From contig JAEEQL010000012.1 in assembly GCA_016285265.1 (NCBI GenBank), forward strand, positions 1 through 38,630: a stretch of DNA of 38,630 bases. The letters run 5' to 3'. Below are positions 7,535-16,912 of this stretch, one piece after another (positions within the stretch are counted from its first letter, which is position 1; the number at the start of each line of letters is the position of its first letter). The notes under the pieces were generated by a model that made no database searches, was not told the DNA's origin, and worked only from the letters and a program-made list of their open reading frames with translations. The stretch comes from Lachnospiraceae bacterium (GTDB taxonomy: Bacteria > Bacillota > Clostridia > Lachnospirales > Lachnospiraceae). The translations under genes were made by a program, and so were the position numbers.

Positions 7535-8999
7535 AAAGAACTCGAAAATTGATTGTTTATCATATCTCGGAGTTCTTTTGACAGCTTTTGTCGTTTCGCT
7601 TCAGAGCAATTCCAACATATTTGTTTACCGCGAACAGGGTGTTGATTCATCAGTATTTCAATATGTTGCGAAAATGATGAAGCTTGGTTTTCTTCCCTAT
7701 AAAGATACCTTCGATCATAAAGGACCTCTTCTGTACCTTATTAATGTCGCCGGCCTTACGGTGAATGCGAAGTGGGGAATCTGGCTGATCGAGCTTATCT
7801 TTTTGTCGGTCACTTTTATCTTTATGTACAAGTCTTTCAGGCTCTGGAGCGGAAGACTGCTTTCACTTCTTACACTTCTTATTTCTTTTTCTTCCTTCGG
7901 TGACTATATGTACGGCGGCAATTTTACGGAGGAGTATTCGCTTCCTTTTATTGCAGTATCGCTTTATATATTTCTGGATTATTTCAAGAATGACAAGATC
8001 GATAACCTTCGTCTTATTATCTGCGGATTTTCATTCGGAGCGGTTTTGCTGCTCAGGCCCAACAATGCAGGTCTGTGGCCTGCGATGTGCCTTTCTGTAC
8101 TTATATTTTGTTTCATCAAAAAGGATCTTAAACCCGTCGTGAGATTCATCTGCATGTTTATCCTCGGCATGTGCCTGATGCTTCTTCCGGTTTTTATATG
8201 GCTTTTATATAAGGGGATCTTTTCTGATTTTATAGACTGTTATATCGGATTTAATATGCTTTATTCTGAGTCGGGATTATCGACAAAGCTTGGAGGCATT
8301 AAATTGTTTTTATCCGATATTCCCGTACTTTTGTCCGTGATCATATGTGCATTTTATGTTCTTAAGAATAAAAGCATTAAAGCTGCAGGATATATTGCTC
8401 TTATTCTGTTCGACCTTTTGCTCATATCCCTGCCATCAACTCTTTTTTCACATTATGGTATAGTTATTATTCCGGTTATAATGTGTCCTTACGCTGTTTT
8501 GCTTTCGAAATTGAAAGCGGAGAAAATGTCCCTGTTTACATTGCTTACGGTTGTTCTGGCGGTATTATCCGTACTGACTGCATTTACTCCGAAGGCACTG
8601 AATGTATATAAGCGTGCCATATACGATCTGAGCCATGCGGGAGAAGAGTATTATCCCGAAACATATGAGTACATTGCCGGTTTTTCTGATTACTATACAG
8701 GTAATGATGACAGGGTGATCTATTTCGGAAACATCGACAGATACTATCTTTTGACAGACCGTCTTGCTGCGTCCAGGTTTTCGTATCAGACTCCGATATT
8801 TGATGCAGCAGAGGAGCTTGGATGGTCTGATGAGTTTTTTGCCGAACTGGATCTGAATCCTCCGAAGCTGATAGCGGTTTCAAATTCACAGGATAATATC
8901 TGCGACAAGGACAGAATGGAAGATTTTCTGAATGCGCATGAATATGTTCTTGTACTTGTGACCGATGAGATAAATATGTATGTTAGGGAAATATCATGA
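7524..8999 (+). CDS. GT-C/PMT-like membrane glycosyltransferase (ArnT/PMT_2 type)
   Basis: A 491-residue protein with about ten hydrophobic segments and a short hydrophilic C-terminal domain. Near the N terminus the first external loop reads REQGVDSSVFQYVAKMM followed by DTFDHKGPLLYLI. The acidic residue in this loop and the DHKGP signature are typical of bacterial GT-C proteins of the dolichyl-phosphate-mannose mannosyltransferase superfamily. Such enzymes take sugar from a polyprenyl-phosphate donor outside the membrane. The acceptor is unknown. The gene starts inside the DPM1-like synthase, suggesting that the two supply and use the same lipid sugar. It ends with an ATGA overlap into a YfhO gene. 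Confidence 0.78.
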   Translation: METKKNSKIDCLSYLGVLLTAFVVSLQSNSNIFVYREQGVDSSVFQYVAKMMKLGFLPYKDTFDHKGPLLYLINVAGLTVNAKWGIWLIELIFLSVTFIFMYKSFRLWSGRLLSLLTLLISFSSFGDYMYGGNFTEEYSLPFIAVSLYIFLDYFKNDKIDNLRLIICGFSFGAVLLLRPNNAGLWPAMCLSVLIFCFIKKDLKPVVRFICMFILGMCLMLLPVFIWLLYKGIFSDFIDCYIGFNMLYSESGLSTKLGGIKLFLSDIPVLLSVIICAFYVLKNKSIKAAGYIALILFDLLLISLPSTLFSHYGIVIIPVIMCPYAVLLSKLKAEKMSLFTLLTVVLAVLSVLTAFTPKALNVYKRAIYDLSHAGEEYYPETYEYIAGFSDYYTGNDDRVIYFGNIDRYYLLTDRLAASRFSYQTPIFDAAEELGWSDEFFAELDLNPPKLIAVSNSQDNICDKDRMEDFLNAHEYVLVLVTDEINMYVREIS

Positions 9000-11464
9000 A
9001 GAAGACGGATAAAAAAGATATTCTGGTAAGTGTTTTGACATTTGTCATTCCGGTTATTATTGCTGCGCTTTCATACAACAATAATAATATTTCGATCGGC
9101 GGAGTAAATACCCTGCTCATATATGATCTCAGAGCGCAGCTGCTTGCTCTCTACGGATACATAACAAACGGGGGAGCGGGATTTAATTCGTTCTTTTACA
9201 GTATGTCGGGAGGGCTCGGCGGTGGATTTTACGGTACCGCAGCACTTTATATTTCACCTTTCGATCTTCTTTATGCTTTCGTTCCGACAAGATATCTTCC
9301 GGATGCAATCTATTGCATGACTCTCGCAAAGATTGGTTTTTCCGGGTTTTTCTGTTCTCTTTTTATACGTAAAACTTTAAAAGCGGGTGATGAAAAATCT
9401 GTCACCGCTATAACACTGGCTTTGTCATGCTGTTATGCGCTGATGTCGTATAACTTTATGTATGCAATGTCGCCTATGTGGCTTGACCTTGTAATGTTTC
9501 TTCCTCTTTTGGCAATGCTTTCCGAGAAGGTTTCAGAAGGAAAGAAGAGTCTGCCTTTTATCCTCCTTCTGGCTTTTTCCGTAATAAGTGATTATTACAT
9601 CGCTTATATGACCGTAATAGCTCTTTCCATGTATTTTGTCTTCAGGCTTGCAGAATCAGACCTTTCGTTCAAGGATGCCTTAAGGCGTATCGGAAATTAT
9701 GCGGTTCACGGATTGCTTTCCGCAGGTCTTGCTGCATTTATAATTCTTCCCGTTGTACTGGATTTCTCAAGAGGAAAATTATCCGAAGATATCGAATCTT
9801 CCAATCTTGTTTTTATCAAGAATTCGCTTCTCGAAGTCATCGGTAATTTTGCACCCTCCAGCTATTCGACCCTCGATTATTCCGCACCTCCCAATATCTT
9901 CAGCGGCTCTATCGTCTGGATCCTTGCCCTCATCTTTTTCCTTATCGGTAAGAAGAATATTAAAGCACGCATAGCAGGTCTCTGTATCGTTATTGTATAT
10001 TTCGCTTCGTTTATCTTCGGACCTGTGGACCGTATCTGGCACGGTTTCAGGGACCCGATAGGTTTCCCCGCAAGATATGCATTTACTTTTGTATTCTTTA
10101 TGATCTGTTTTGCGGTAAGGGGATACAAGACAATATCCGAAACCGATCTGAAGATCTCAAAGAGTCTGTTAAGCCTGATCGGATTTTTACTTGTCGCATA
10201 TACATTTTTTGAACTTAATATCAACGGATCATATATCATTTCAAGACTTGCGGTTGAAGAGCGCTATGCAAACCGTGAGGAATACGACAGATATGTAGAC
10301 AGTGTTGAAGGAATTCTGGATATTGAAGAAAGCGATAATTCATTTGATTATGCCAGAACCTTCCAGGATTTCAGATATTCAAGATATGACGGAGCAATGT
10401 TCGGATTTGACGGACTTGAAAGGTTCAGCTCAAGTTATAATCTTGCGGTTTCCGAATTCCTTTCCGACCTTGGAGTAGGTACTTCAAAGCATACCATAAG
10501 TGAATTCGGTGTAACTCCGCCTGTCACATCATTCCTTGATATGGGATATTTTATTTCCAGATATAAGGATTATTCGGCATATTATGATGTTGCGGGTCAG
10601 TACAGAGGCTTCAGGCTCTATACCAATCCCAACAGGCTTTCTCTGATCTTCGGTATTGATATTACCGATCCCGAGAATTTGCCGGAATTTGAAGATGTTC
10701 CCTTTGAAAACATCAATACTCTATATTCGGATATTTGTAATGAGAATGTATCCGTCTTCATACCTGTTGAGTATGAGGAGATAGCATTTTCTCCCGAGGA
10801 ATATTATGAGGCTGATACGGCAGGATTTGCAGATTATCGTTTCAGTGCTGCGGAACCCGGTAACTACTGGTTCTATTCCGAGTATGTATATCCGGATGAA
10901 TCACGCTATGAAGATGCATGGAAGGAAGGCAAGTTCAGCGAAGTATTTGCATATGCAAATTATTATCTGGACGGTCTGAATCTCGGTATGTACAGAAATG
11001 ATGAGTTCAGCTATTGTTCCGATATCGGATATATCGGTGACGGTTCGGTTCATGATCTTGCACTTGATACTTCGTTATCGAGTATAGGAACCACATATCT
11101 CTACAGATTTGACAAAGATGCCTTTGAACAGGCTGCCCAGAGACTGAATGCGGGTGCTTTTGTGATCGATGAGATCAATAAAAAAGGTATCAGGGCATCG
11201 GGAACACTTGCAAGTGATTCTTACATTATGATCACACTGCCTTATGAGACCGGTTATGAGATATATCTGGACGGAAAGAAGACCGATTACACTTCATACA
11301 GAGGATCTCTGATACTTGTTAAGGCTTCAGCCGGAACTCATGATATCGTCATAAGATATAAAACTCCGGGATTTGCAATCGGAGTTGTAATAAGCATTAT
11401 TTCGCTGATCTTTATAATATGTTTTGTTACGGTATTGAATAAAAAAGATGGATCGGATGACTGA
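8996..11464 (+). CDS. YfhO-family membrane protein (complete copy 1)
   Basis: 822 residues. An N-terminal membrane helix is followed by an external loop with a conserved acidic residue (Asp44 in IYDLRAQ) and a GGLGGGFYGTAALY segment, then about a dozen membrane segments. A large extracytoplasmic region carries DGAMFGFDGLERFSSSYN near residue 475, and a beta-rich domain ends in AGTHDIVIRYKTPG before a final helix and a short charged tail. These features recur in the other YfhO copies here. YfhO proteins are GT-C glycosyltransferases of teichoic acid or similar polymers; whether each copy is active is unknown. The start overlaps the upstream PMT-like gene and the end overlaps the next gene, so transcription is continuous. 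Confidence 0.88.
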   Translation: MKKTDKKDILVSVLTFVIPVIIAALSYNNNNISIGGVNTLLIYDLRAQLLALYGYITNGGAGFNSFFYSMSGGLGGGFYGTAALYISPFDLLYAFVPTRYLPDAIYCMTLAKIGFSGFFCSLFIRKTLKAGDEKSVTAITLALSCCYALMSYNFMYAMSPMWLDLVMFLPLLAMLSEKVSEGKKSLPFILLLAFSVISDYYIAYMTVIALSMYFVFRLAESDLSFKDALRRIGNYAVHGLLSAGLAAFIILPVVLDFSRGKLSEDIESSNLVFIKNSLLEVIGNFAPSSYSTLDYSAPPNIFSGSIVWILALIFFLIGKKNIKARIAGLCIVIVYFASFIFGPVDRIWHGFRDPIGFPARYAFTFVFFMICFAVRGYKTISETDLKISKSLLSLIGFLLVAYTFFELNINGSYIISRLAVEERYANREEYDRYVDSVEGILDIEESDNSFDYARTFQDFRYSRYDGAMFGFDGLERFSSSYNLAVSEFLSDLGVGTSKHTISEFGVTPPVTSFLDMGYFISRYKDYSAYYDVAGQYRGFRLYTNPNRLSLIFGIDITDPENLPEFEDVPFENINTLYSDICNENVSVFIPVEYEEIAFSPEEYYEADTAGFADYRFSAAEPGNYWFYSEYVYPDESRYEDAWKEGKFSEVFAYANYYLDGLNLGMYRNDEFSYCSDIGYIGDGSVHDLALDTSLSSIGTTYLYRFDKDAFEQAAQRLNAGAFVIDEINKKGIRASGTLASDSYIMITLPYETGYEIYLDGKKTDYTSYRGSLILVKASAGTHDIVIRYKTPGFAIGVVISIISLIFIICFVTVLNKKDGSDD

Positions 11465-12731
11465 CCATATAAAAAAGCATAAGATAATTGTTTTTCCTTT
11501 ATTGTTGCTATCCTTTTACATACTGGGATATCTCTTTCTTGTGATATCCTATTGCTTTCCTGTGGATGTGATACGGGAGCATATAAGGAAAGACCTGTAT
11601 TCGGTTGTATCGGTCGGAGAGTGGATCCCGGGACATGACGATACCGTCCCTGATTATTATACGGATTCCCTCATGCTCCTTGAAGCCGAATATGCAACGG
11701 AAGATACCGCATTCATCGCGTCGATCAAATCCCCGAGAGCGTTGCAGCCGGAATCAAATTTCGTGTATGAGACATATATAAATTATAACGAAAACAACGG
11801 CTTTACCTTTTATGAATATGATTATTTCAGATACTGGCATGGCTATCTGATAATCCTGAAACCCCTTCTTTATTTCTTCAGTCTCGGTACGGTCAAATAT
11901 CTGACCGTATTATTTCAGTTCATATTGCTGTTTTCATTTGTTTATTATGTGATGAGATCCGGTTACTCTTTCAGGTATTCGGTTCCTATGCTTGCCGCAT
12001 ACCTGTTTATGAATCCGATAACACTCGGACTGTCATTTCAGTATAATACAGTTTTTGCGATAACTGTTCTGAGTCTTGTGATACTTTTTGCGGATCATTC
12101 AAAGAAGAATATCATCGGCGAATTTCCTGCCGCATTCTTCTTCATTATCGGAATGGTCACATCGTATTTCGATCTTATGACATACCCGGTTCTCACATTC
12201 GGAATTCCTGCCTTATATTTCTTTTTGCTTTATTTGGAAAATGATAAGAAGGATCATATAAGATATGTGACTTTACTCGTTTCATGGGTGGCAGGCTATG
12301 GCGGTATGTGGATGGGAAAGTGGATGATTTCCGCAGCACTGCTTGGAAAAGACGCATTTAACGACATAAAGAGCAGTATATCCGTCAGATCCGGCTTTGA
12401 TGCATCCGAAACATTCAGCGGTGATTATGTTTCATATTTTGAAGTTCTGCGCAGGAACCTTTCGGTTCAGGCAGTTTATGGTCTGCTTATTTTACTTGTT
12501 GCCGCAGTTATTCTTTTGTACGGGATCGTCCGCAGAAACTGCCGTATGGGTAAGAGTGGCAGAAGTTTTCTGATCATATGTCTGATCACGGGATGTTTAC
12601 CCTTTGTCTGGTATTTTCTGCTGCCCAATCATTCCTGGATACATTATTGGTTTACATACAGAACACTTGCCGTAAGCGTATGTTCGATCATGATGATCTC
12701 GCTTACGTGTTCGGATAAAACAAGGAGCTGA
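11448..12731 (+). CDS. Multi-pass membrane protein of unknown function
   Basis: 427 residues that I do not assign to a family. A membrane helix near residues 14-38 is followed by an external segment of roughly 90 residues rich in acidic and aromatic residues (for example FYEYDYFRYWHG), then about eight more hydrophobic segments and a short basic end. The layout, one helix, a soluble loop, then a bundle, is compatible with a GT-C enzyme or a glycan-processing membrane protein, but I see no diagnostic motif. It overlaps the preceding YfhO gene by 17 bases and is followed one base later by a PMT-like gene. An ATG at 11457 would shorten it by three residues and cannot be excluded. No clear ribosome binding site is seen before either start. 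Confidence 0.7.
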   Translation: MDRMTDHIKKHKIIVFPLLLLSFYILGYLFLVISYCFPVDVIREHIRKDLYSVVSVGEWIPGHDDTVPDYYTDSLMLLEAEYATEDTAFIASIKSPRALQPESNFVYETYINYNENNGFTFYEYDYFRYWHGYLIILKPLLYFFSLGTVKYLTVLFQFILLFSFVYYVMRSGYSFRYSVPMLAAYLFMNPITLGLSFQYNTVFAITVLSLVILFADHSKKNIIGEFPAAFFFIIGMVTSYFDLMTYPVLTFGIPALYFFLLYLENDKKDHIRYVTLLVSWVAGYGGMWMGKWMISAALLGKDAFNDIKSSISVRSGFDASETFSGDYVSYFEVLRRNLSVQAVYGLLILLVAAVILLYGIVRRNCRMGKSGRSFLIICLITGCLPFVWYFLLPNHSWIHYWFTYRTLAVSVCSIMMISLTCSDKTRS

Positions 12732-12732
12732 A

Positions 12733-14550
12733 ATGGACCGTAATAGTTTTGGTGAGAAAATAAAAAAAGTTCATTGGGGAATATGGCTCGGTCTGATAAT
12801 AGTTGTTGCCGTTATCAGACTTATCGTCATTTTTAACGGACGTGACGGACATCACGTTGACGAAACATGGAGCTACGGATTTGCCAACAGTTATTATGAC
12901 CCCTATGTCTATACGGATAACAAAGTAGGAATAACATACGGACCTGAGGGTATCAAGAATCTTGGTCTTTGGATCAGTGGAGAAGTTTTTGATGATTACA
13001 TCACCGTTTCCCCGGACCAGCGCTTTTCGGTCGACTCGGTCATATATAATAAAGAGGAAGACCTAGGGCCTCTTCTTTACGAGCTCATCCTTCATTTCGT
13101 ATGTTCTCTGTTTCCGGATACATTTTCATGGTGGTATGCATTTGCATTGAATCTTTGCCTGTTCATTCCCACGATCATTTTTGTGTGTCTTATTTCGTAT
13201 GAGATCACGAACTCAAAGATCTGCGGTTTTATCTGTTCGCTTTATTATATTTTCTCGGGCTGCGGAACAGGTGCGTTCCTTTATCTTCGTGTTTATTCGC
13301 TTTTTACGTTTCTTTCGGTAGCACTGTTTTATCTCATTGTCAGGCTGCTGAAATATAAGACGGAAAAGTTTAATAAGCTTTTCTTTATCCTGCCTGTTGT
13401 ATGTTTGCTGGGATGTCTCACCCACTATTATTATCTCGTGGTAGCCTTCCTGTTTACATTCTTCGGTGCCGTTATGCTCCTGATCAAAAAGAGATGGATG
13501 GATTCGCTCAGACTCTGCTATGTAATGCTTTATTCGGTCATGGCGTTTTTTGCTATGTATTTTCAGTGCGTTCATATGCTTATCCCTCATTCTACCGGTG
13601 AAGCAACCGTCGCAGGTTATTCATTCCCTTATACCTGGGAGCTTGCAACCGCAAATATGCATTTCTTTATGGGAACTGTCGGTTTCTATATCAATTTCAC
13701 CACAATCTATCTTCTGATCGCTCTGGGAGTGATCTTCTTTGCTACAGCATTTATCGGATTGATCTGTTTTCTGTTCAGAAACGAAAAGTGGATGAAGACC
13801 ATTGTCGGAAAAGTGAAGTCTTTCATCAAGAAGCTGCACGGATCGTCGACGAAATTATTTGCATCGATGGATAGTTCCGCATATATAGCACTGCCTGTCT
13901 CCATAGCATATATTCTTATTCTTCCGAAATCGGCATCACTTGTTACAATGGGATTTGTTGAAAGATATTTCTTCCCGGGAATGACCATATTCCTGATATT
14001 TTATATATCTGTTGTTGCAAAAGGCGTTGTATCCGCAAGGTTTGCCGGAGCGAAGAATATAGTCATCATATCGATACTTGTTCTTCTTATCGGATATCTT
14101 GATTTCAGGTCAAATGTATTTACCGATTCCTTTAAATTCTACGGAGCAGGGGATAAAGAACTGGCCGAAGAATTAAAAGGACGTGATGTATATATAGTTG
14201 TCGATAATACTGCCAGGGATATGACCTGGATCTCTTCGATCTTAAAGGATTCGAATAATGTTTATATAGAGCTTACGGGTGAACTGGATTCCGGTTCACA
14301 TGATATTCCGAATCTTCCCGACGATTGTCTTGTTCTGCTCAATTCCAGAGGATTTTTACAGGAGGATGAATTCGGAGAACCTATTTTGGAATATGATATA
14401 ACCACTTATGTCAGTAAGCCTCATCTTATCAAGACAACCGGGCAGTTCATTGATGATCTCGGAGCAAAGAACGGATGCTCATATAGCTTGATAGGAGAGT
14501 ATGACAGTTTTATCGGCATTTTGAATTTGTATGAGCGTAATGAAAAATAA
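12733..14550 (+). CDS. GT-C/PMT-like membrane glycosyltransferase
   Basis: 605 residues with an N-terminal cytoplasmic stretch, about a dozen hydrophobic segments and a C-terminal soluble domain of about 130 residues (DLAEELKGRD region onward). The first external loop contains GHHVDETWSYGFANSYY, where the DE pair matches the catalytic acidic position of PMT/ArnT-type GT-C enzymes. A second acidic patch, YNKEEDLGPLLYELILHF, follows. It probably transfers a sugar from a polyprenyl-phosphate donor on the outer face of the membrane; sugar and acceptor are unknown. An AGGAG in AACAAGGAGCTG lies just before the ATG. The end overlaps the next YfhO gene by 20 bases. Confidence 0.78.
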   Translation: MDRNSFGEKIKKVHWGIWLGLIIVVAVIRLIVIFNGRDGHHVDETWSYGFANSYYDPYVYTDNKVGITYGPEGIKNLGLWISGEVFDDYITVSPDQRFSVDSVIYNKEEDLGPLLYELILHFVCSLFPDTFSWWYAFALNLCLFIPTIIFVCLISYEITNSKICGFICSLYYIFSGCGTGAFLYLRVYSLFTFLSVALFYLIVRLLKYKTEKFNKLFFILPVVCLLGCLTHYYYLVVAFLFTFFGAVMLLIKKRWMDSLRLCYVMLYSVMAFFAMYFQCVHMLIPHSTGEATVAGYSFPYTWELATANMHFFMGTVGFYINFTTIYLLIALGVIFFATAFIGLICFLFRNEKWMKTIVGKVKSFIKKLHGSSTKLFASMDSSAYIALPVSIAYILILPKSASLVTMGFVERYFFPGMTIFLIFYISVVAKGVVSARFAGAKNIVIISILVLLIGYLDFRSNVFTDSFKFYGAGDKELAEELKGRDVYIVVDNTARDMTWISSILKDSNNVYIELTGELDSGSHDIPNLPDDCLVLLNSRGFLQEDEFGEPILEYDITTYVSKPHLIKTTGQFIDDLGAKNGCSYSLIGEYDSFIGILNLYERNEK

Positions 14551-16912
14551 ACTTTCGGACAGATCATACGGAATACTTGGTTATGGAGGTTCGTTCATTA
14601 TACCTGCCATTATTGTTTCTGTTGCCTTTTTATTGCTGGGGATCTATCCCGGCGGAAAATACACACCGCTTATTCTCGATCTCGCTTCGGAACATTTTCC
14701 GTTCTATAACTTTCTGAATTCTTCAGCAGGGATGAACAGTCTCTATTATCAGGATCTCGGGGGACTCGGCAGCGGAATCATCAACTCGCTTCAGATGTAC
14801 ACGGGACCGTTTGTGTTCGTTTTTGCCCTTGTACCCGCCCTGTATATCCCTTATGCGGTATGGGGAATGATAATATTCCAAATCGGACTCTGCGGACTAG
14901 CGGAATATGTATATCTGAAAAAGGGATACCCTGATCTTCATGGCATATTAAAGCCTTTGTTGCTTTCCGTTTGCTATTCACTTATGAGCTGCGCGGTCAT
15001 CTACACCATTGTCCCCGTATGGCTCTGGGGCATCGTGTTTCTGCCTCTTGTTATGTACGGGCTTGATCTGCTCATTGATGAAAGGAAAAACGGGAGGTTT
15101 ATTCTTTTTCTTTCATTATCGATCGTTTTCAATTATCTTACCGCGTACATAATCATCATTTTTTCATTCATATATTTTATTTACAGGTTGTATCTGAAAG
15201 GAAATACATTCAGGGAGTTCCTTTCCTGTATATTCAGGTATTTTATCTGCGGCGTCTTATCGGTTGCCGTTACGGCAGTATCGTGGCTTCCCGTGCTATG
15301 TGATCTGATAATAGGAAAAGCGGAAGAGAACAGGCATCCGAGACTTGGCTTTACCAGAAATCCTTTGTCGGTTATTACTCAGATCTTTATTCCATACTAT
15401 GACGGACTGGGAAGATATTCCCTGCCCTTTATATTCTGCGGTCTGATTCCTCTGATACTGATGATCGTTTTCCTGGTAAATAAAAAGACCGGTGTAAAAA
15501 AGAAGATTGCCGGACTGATCGTGATCTGTTTTTTTATCCTTTCTTTCAGCATCGGACTTCTTGATATTGTCTGGATGTTTTTTGCCGAACCCAACGGATA
15601 TCCTTCAAGATATTCTTTTGTTTTTTCGTTCTTTATCATCATACTTGCCGCGGATGCACTGAAAGAAACAGATCATCCGTTGTTGCTTAAACCTGCGGTA
15701 AATATATTTGTATTTGTATTTGTGATATCGGAATGCCTTGTTCATTCGACTTCCCTTTTGGCAAAGGTGCGTGATGACGTGGGGCCTTATTCCGAATACA
15801 GCGAATATGTGAAAGCTTATGATTCGATGGAACTGATACTGTCCGCTTATGAGATCAGGAGCGGATACGATAGGGTGGTAAAGAACTGGAGACTGACCAA
15901 TAATGACGGCATCCTGTTCGGATATTCGGATATTGATTATTTCTCTTCGAGCTATAATTCCAAGTTTCATGAGTTTATGGGTTCGCTCGGATTCAATACC
16001 AGATACCATATTCTGAGATCGGAAGGTATCACACCTGTTGTTGCTTCCGCCTTAGGTGTTACCTATTTTGTGGAATACGGCAGCGACCTGTCTGCATATT
16101 ATAAGCACCTCGTTACCGCAGGTGATCTCGATGTATTTAAAAATTTTGATTCCTTGCCTGTAATGTTTTCGATTGAATCTGTCGATCCATCGTTTGAATC
16201 CTCTTTTTCCGATGACCCTTTCAGAAACATCAATGAATTCATTTATGATCTTTCCGGAGTTGAAGGAGTGTTTGATGAACTCGATCATTCGACAGATTCG
16301 GAGTGCGCAACCGTGTTTGTTGATGAAGGAAGAGATCTTTGGATGTATGCCGTTTCCGATAACGGACAGGGAGGAGATATACACGGTCTTGATGACGGTG
16401 AGACTGATTATGTGTATTATAACGGTATTCCTCTGAAGGCTTACGGAAATTATCTGTCTCCTTACTGTGTAAGTCTCGGTTTCGGAGCAGGAGATTACGC
16501 AACGTTTACTTTTGATGAGAAACCCTCCGATATTTACTTTGCATCAATGAACGAAACACTTACCTCGGAGGCTATATCCGTTCTTCAGCGAAATGCCGCA
16601 TCCGGATATACCGAAATCAGTTCGGGCTTCAGTTGCGATATTAATCTGGATAAAGATAAATATGTTCTTGTCACACTTCCTTACGACAAAGGCTTCAAGA
16701 TCCGTGACAACGGAAAACCGATAGATTATTATGCTTATAAAGGCGCATTGATATGCTTTAAACTTGAGTACGGCAAACACCATATCGAACTGCAATATGT
16801 TCCTTCTGGTCTGACTGCGGGTGCCGTTATATCATTGATTTCTTTGCTCGTGCTGTCGGCATGTTGCGTTATATCAGCCGTAAATAATAAAAAAGAAGAG
16901 AATAATTCATGA
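14531..16912 (+). CDS. YfhO-family membrane protein (complete copy 2)
   Basis: 793 residues with the same plan as the other YfhO copies: first-loop acidic residue Asp50 (ILDLASEH), GGLGSGIINSLQMY, about a dozen membrane segments, NNDGILFGYSDIDYFSSSYN near residue 470, a beta-rich domain ending YGKHHIELQYVPSG, and a last helix. The first ATG gives MSVMKNK; an ATG three codons later is an equally plausible start. Neither has a clear ribosome binding site, so translation probably depends on coupling to the upstream gene, which it overlaps by 20 bases. It shares an ATGA junction with the following YfhO copy. A role as an external glycosyltransferase is inferred from the family. Confidence 0.88.
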   Translation: MSVMKNKLSDRSYGILGYGGSFIIPAIIVSVAFLLLGIYPGGKYTPLILDLASEHFPFYNFLNSSAGMNSLYYQDLGGLGSGIINSLQMYTGPFVFVFALVPALYIPYAVWGMIIFQIGLCGLAEYVYLKKGYPDLHGILKPLLLSVCYSLMSCAVIYTIVPVWLWGIVFLPLVMYGLDLLIDERKNGRFILFLSLSIVFNYLTAYIIIIFSFIYFIYRLYLKGNTFREFLSCIFRYFICGVLSVAVTAVSWLPVLCDLIIGKAEENRHPRLGFTRNPLSVITQIFIPYYDGLGRYSLPFIFCGLIPLILMIVFLVNKKTGVKKKIAGLIVICFFILSFSIGLLDIVWMFFAEPNGYPSRYSFVFSFFIIILAADALKETDHPLLLKPAVNIFVFVFVISECLVHSTSLLAKVRDDVGPYSEYSEYVKAYDSMELILSAYEIRSGYDRVVKNWRLTNNDGILFGYSDIDYFSSSYNSKFHEFMGSLGFNTRYHILRSEGITPVVASALGVTYFVEYGSDLSAYYKHLVTAGDLDVFKNFDSLPVMFSIESVDPSFESSFSDDPFRNINEFIYDLSGVEGVFDELDHSTDSECATVFVDEGRDLWMYAVSDNGQGGDIHGLDDGETDYVYYNGIPLKAYGNYLSPYCVSLGFGAGDYATFTFDEKPSDIYFASMNETLTSEAISVLQRNAASGYTEISSGFSCDINLDKDKYVLVTLPYDKGFKIRDNGKPIDYYAYKGALICFKLEYGKHHIELQYVPSGLTAGAVISLISLLVLSACCVISAVNNKKEENNS

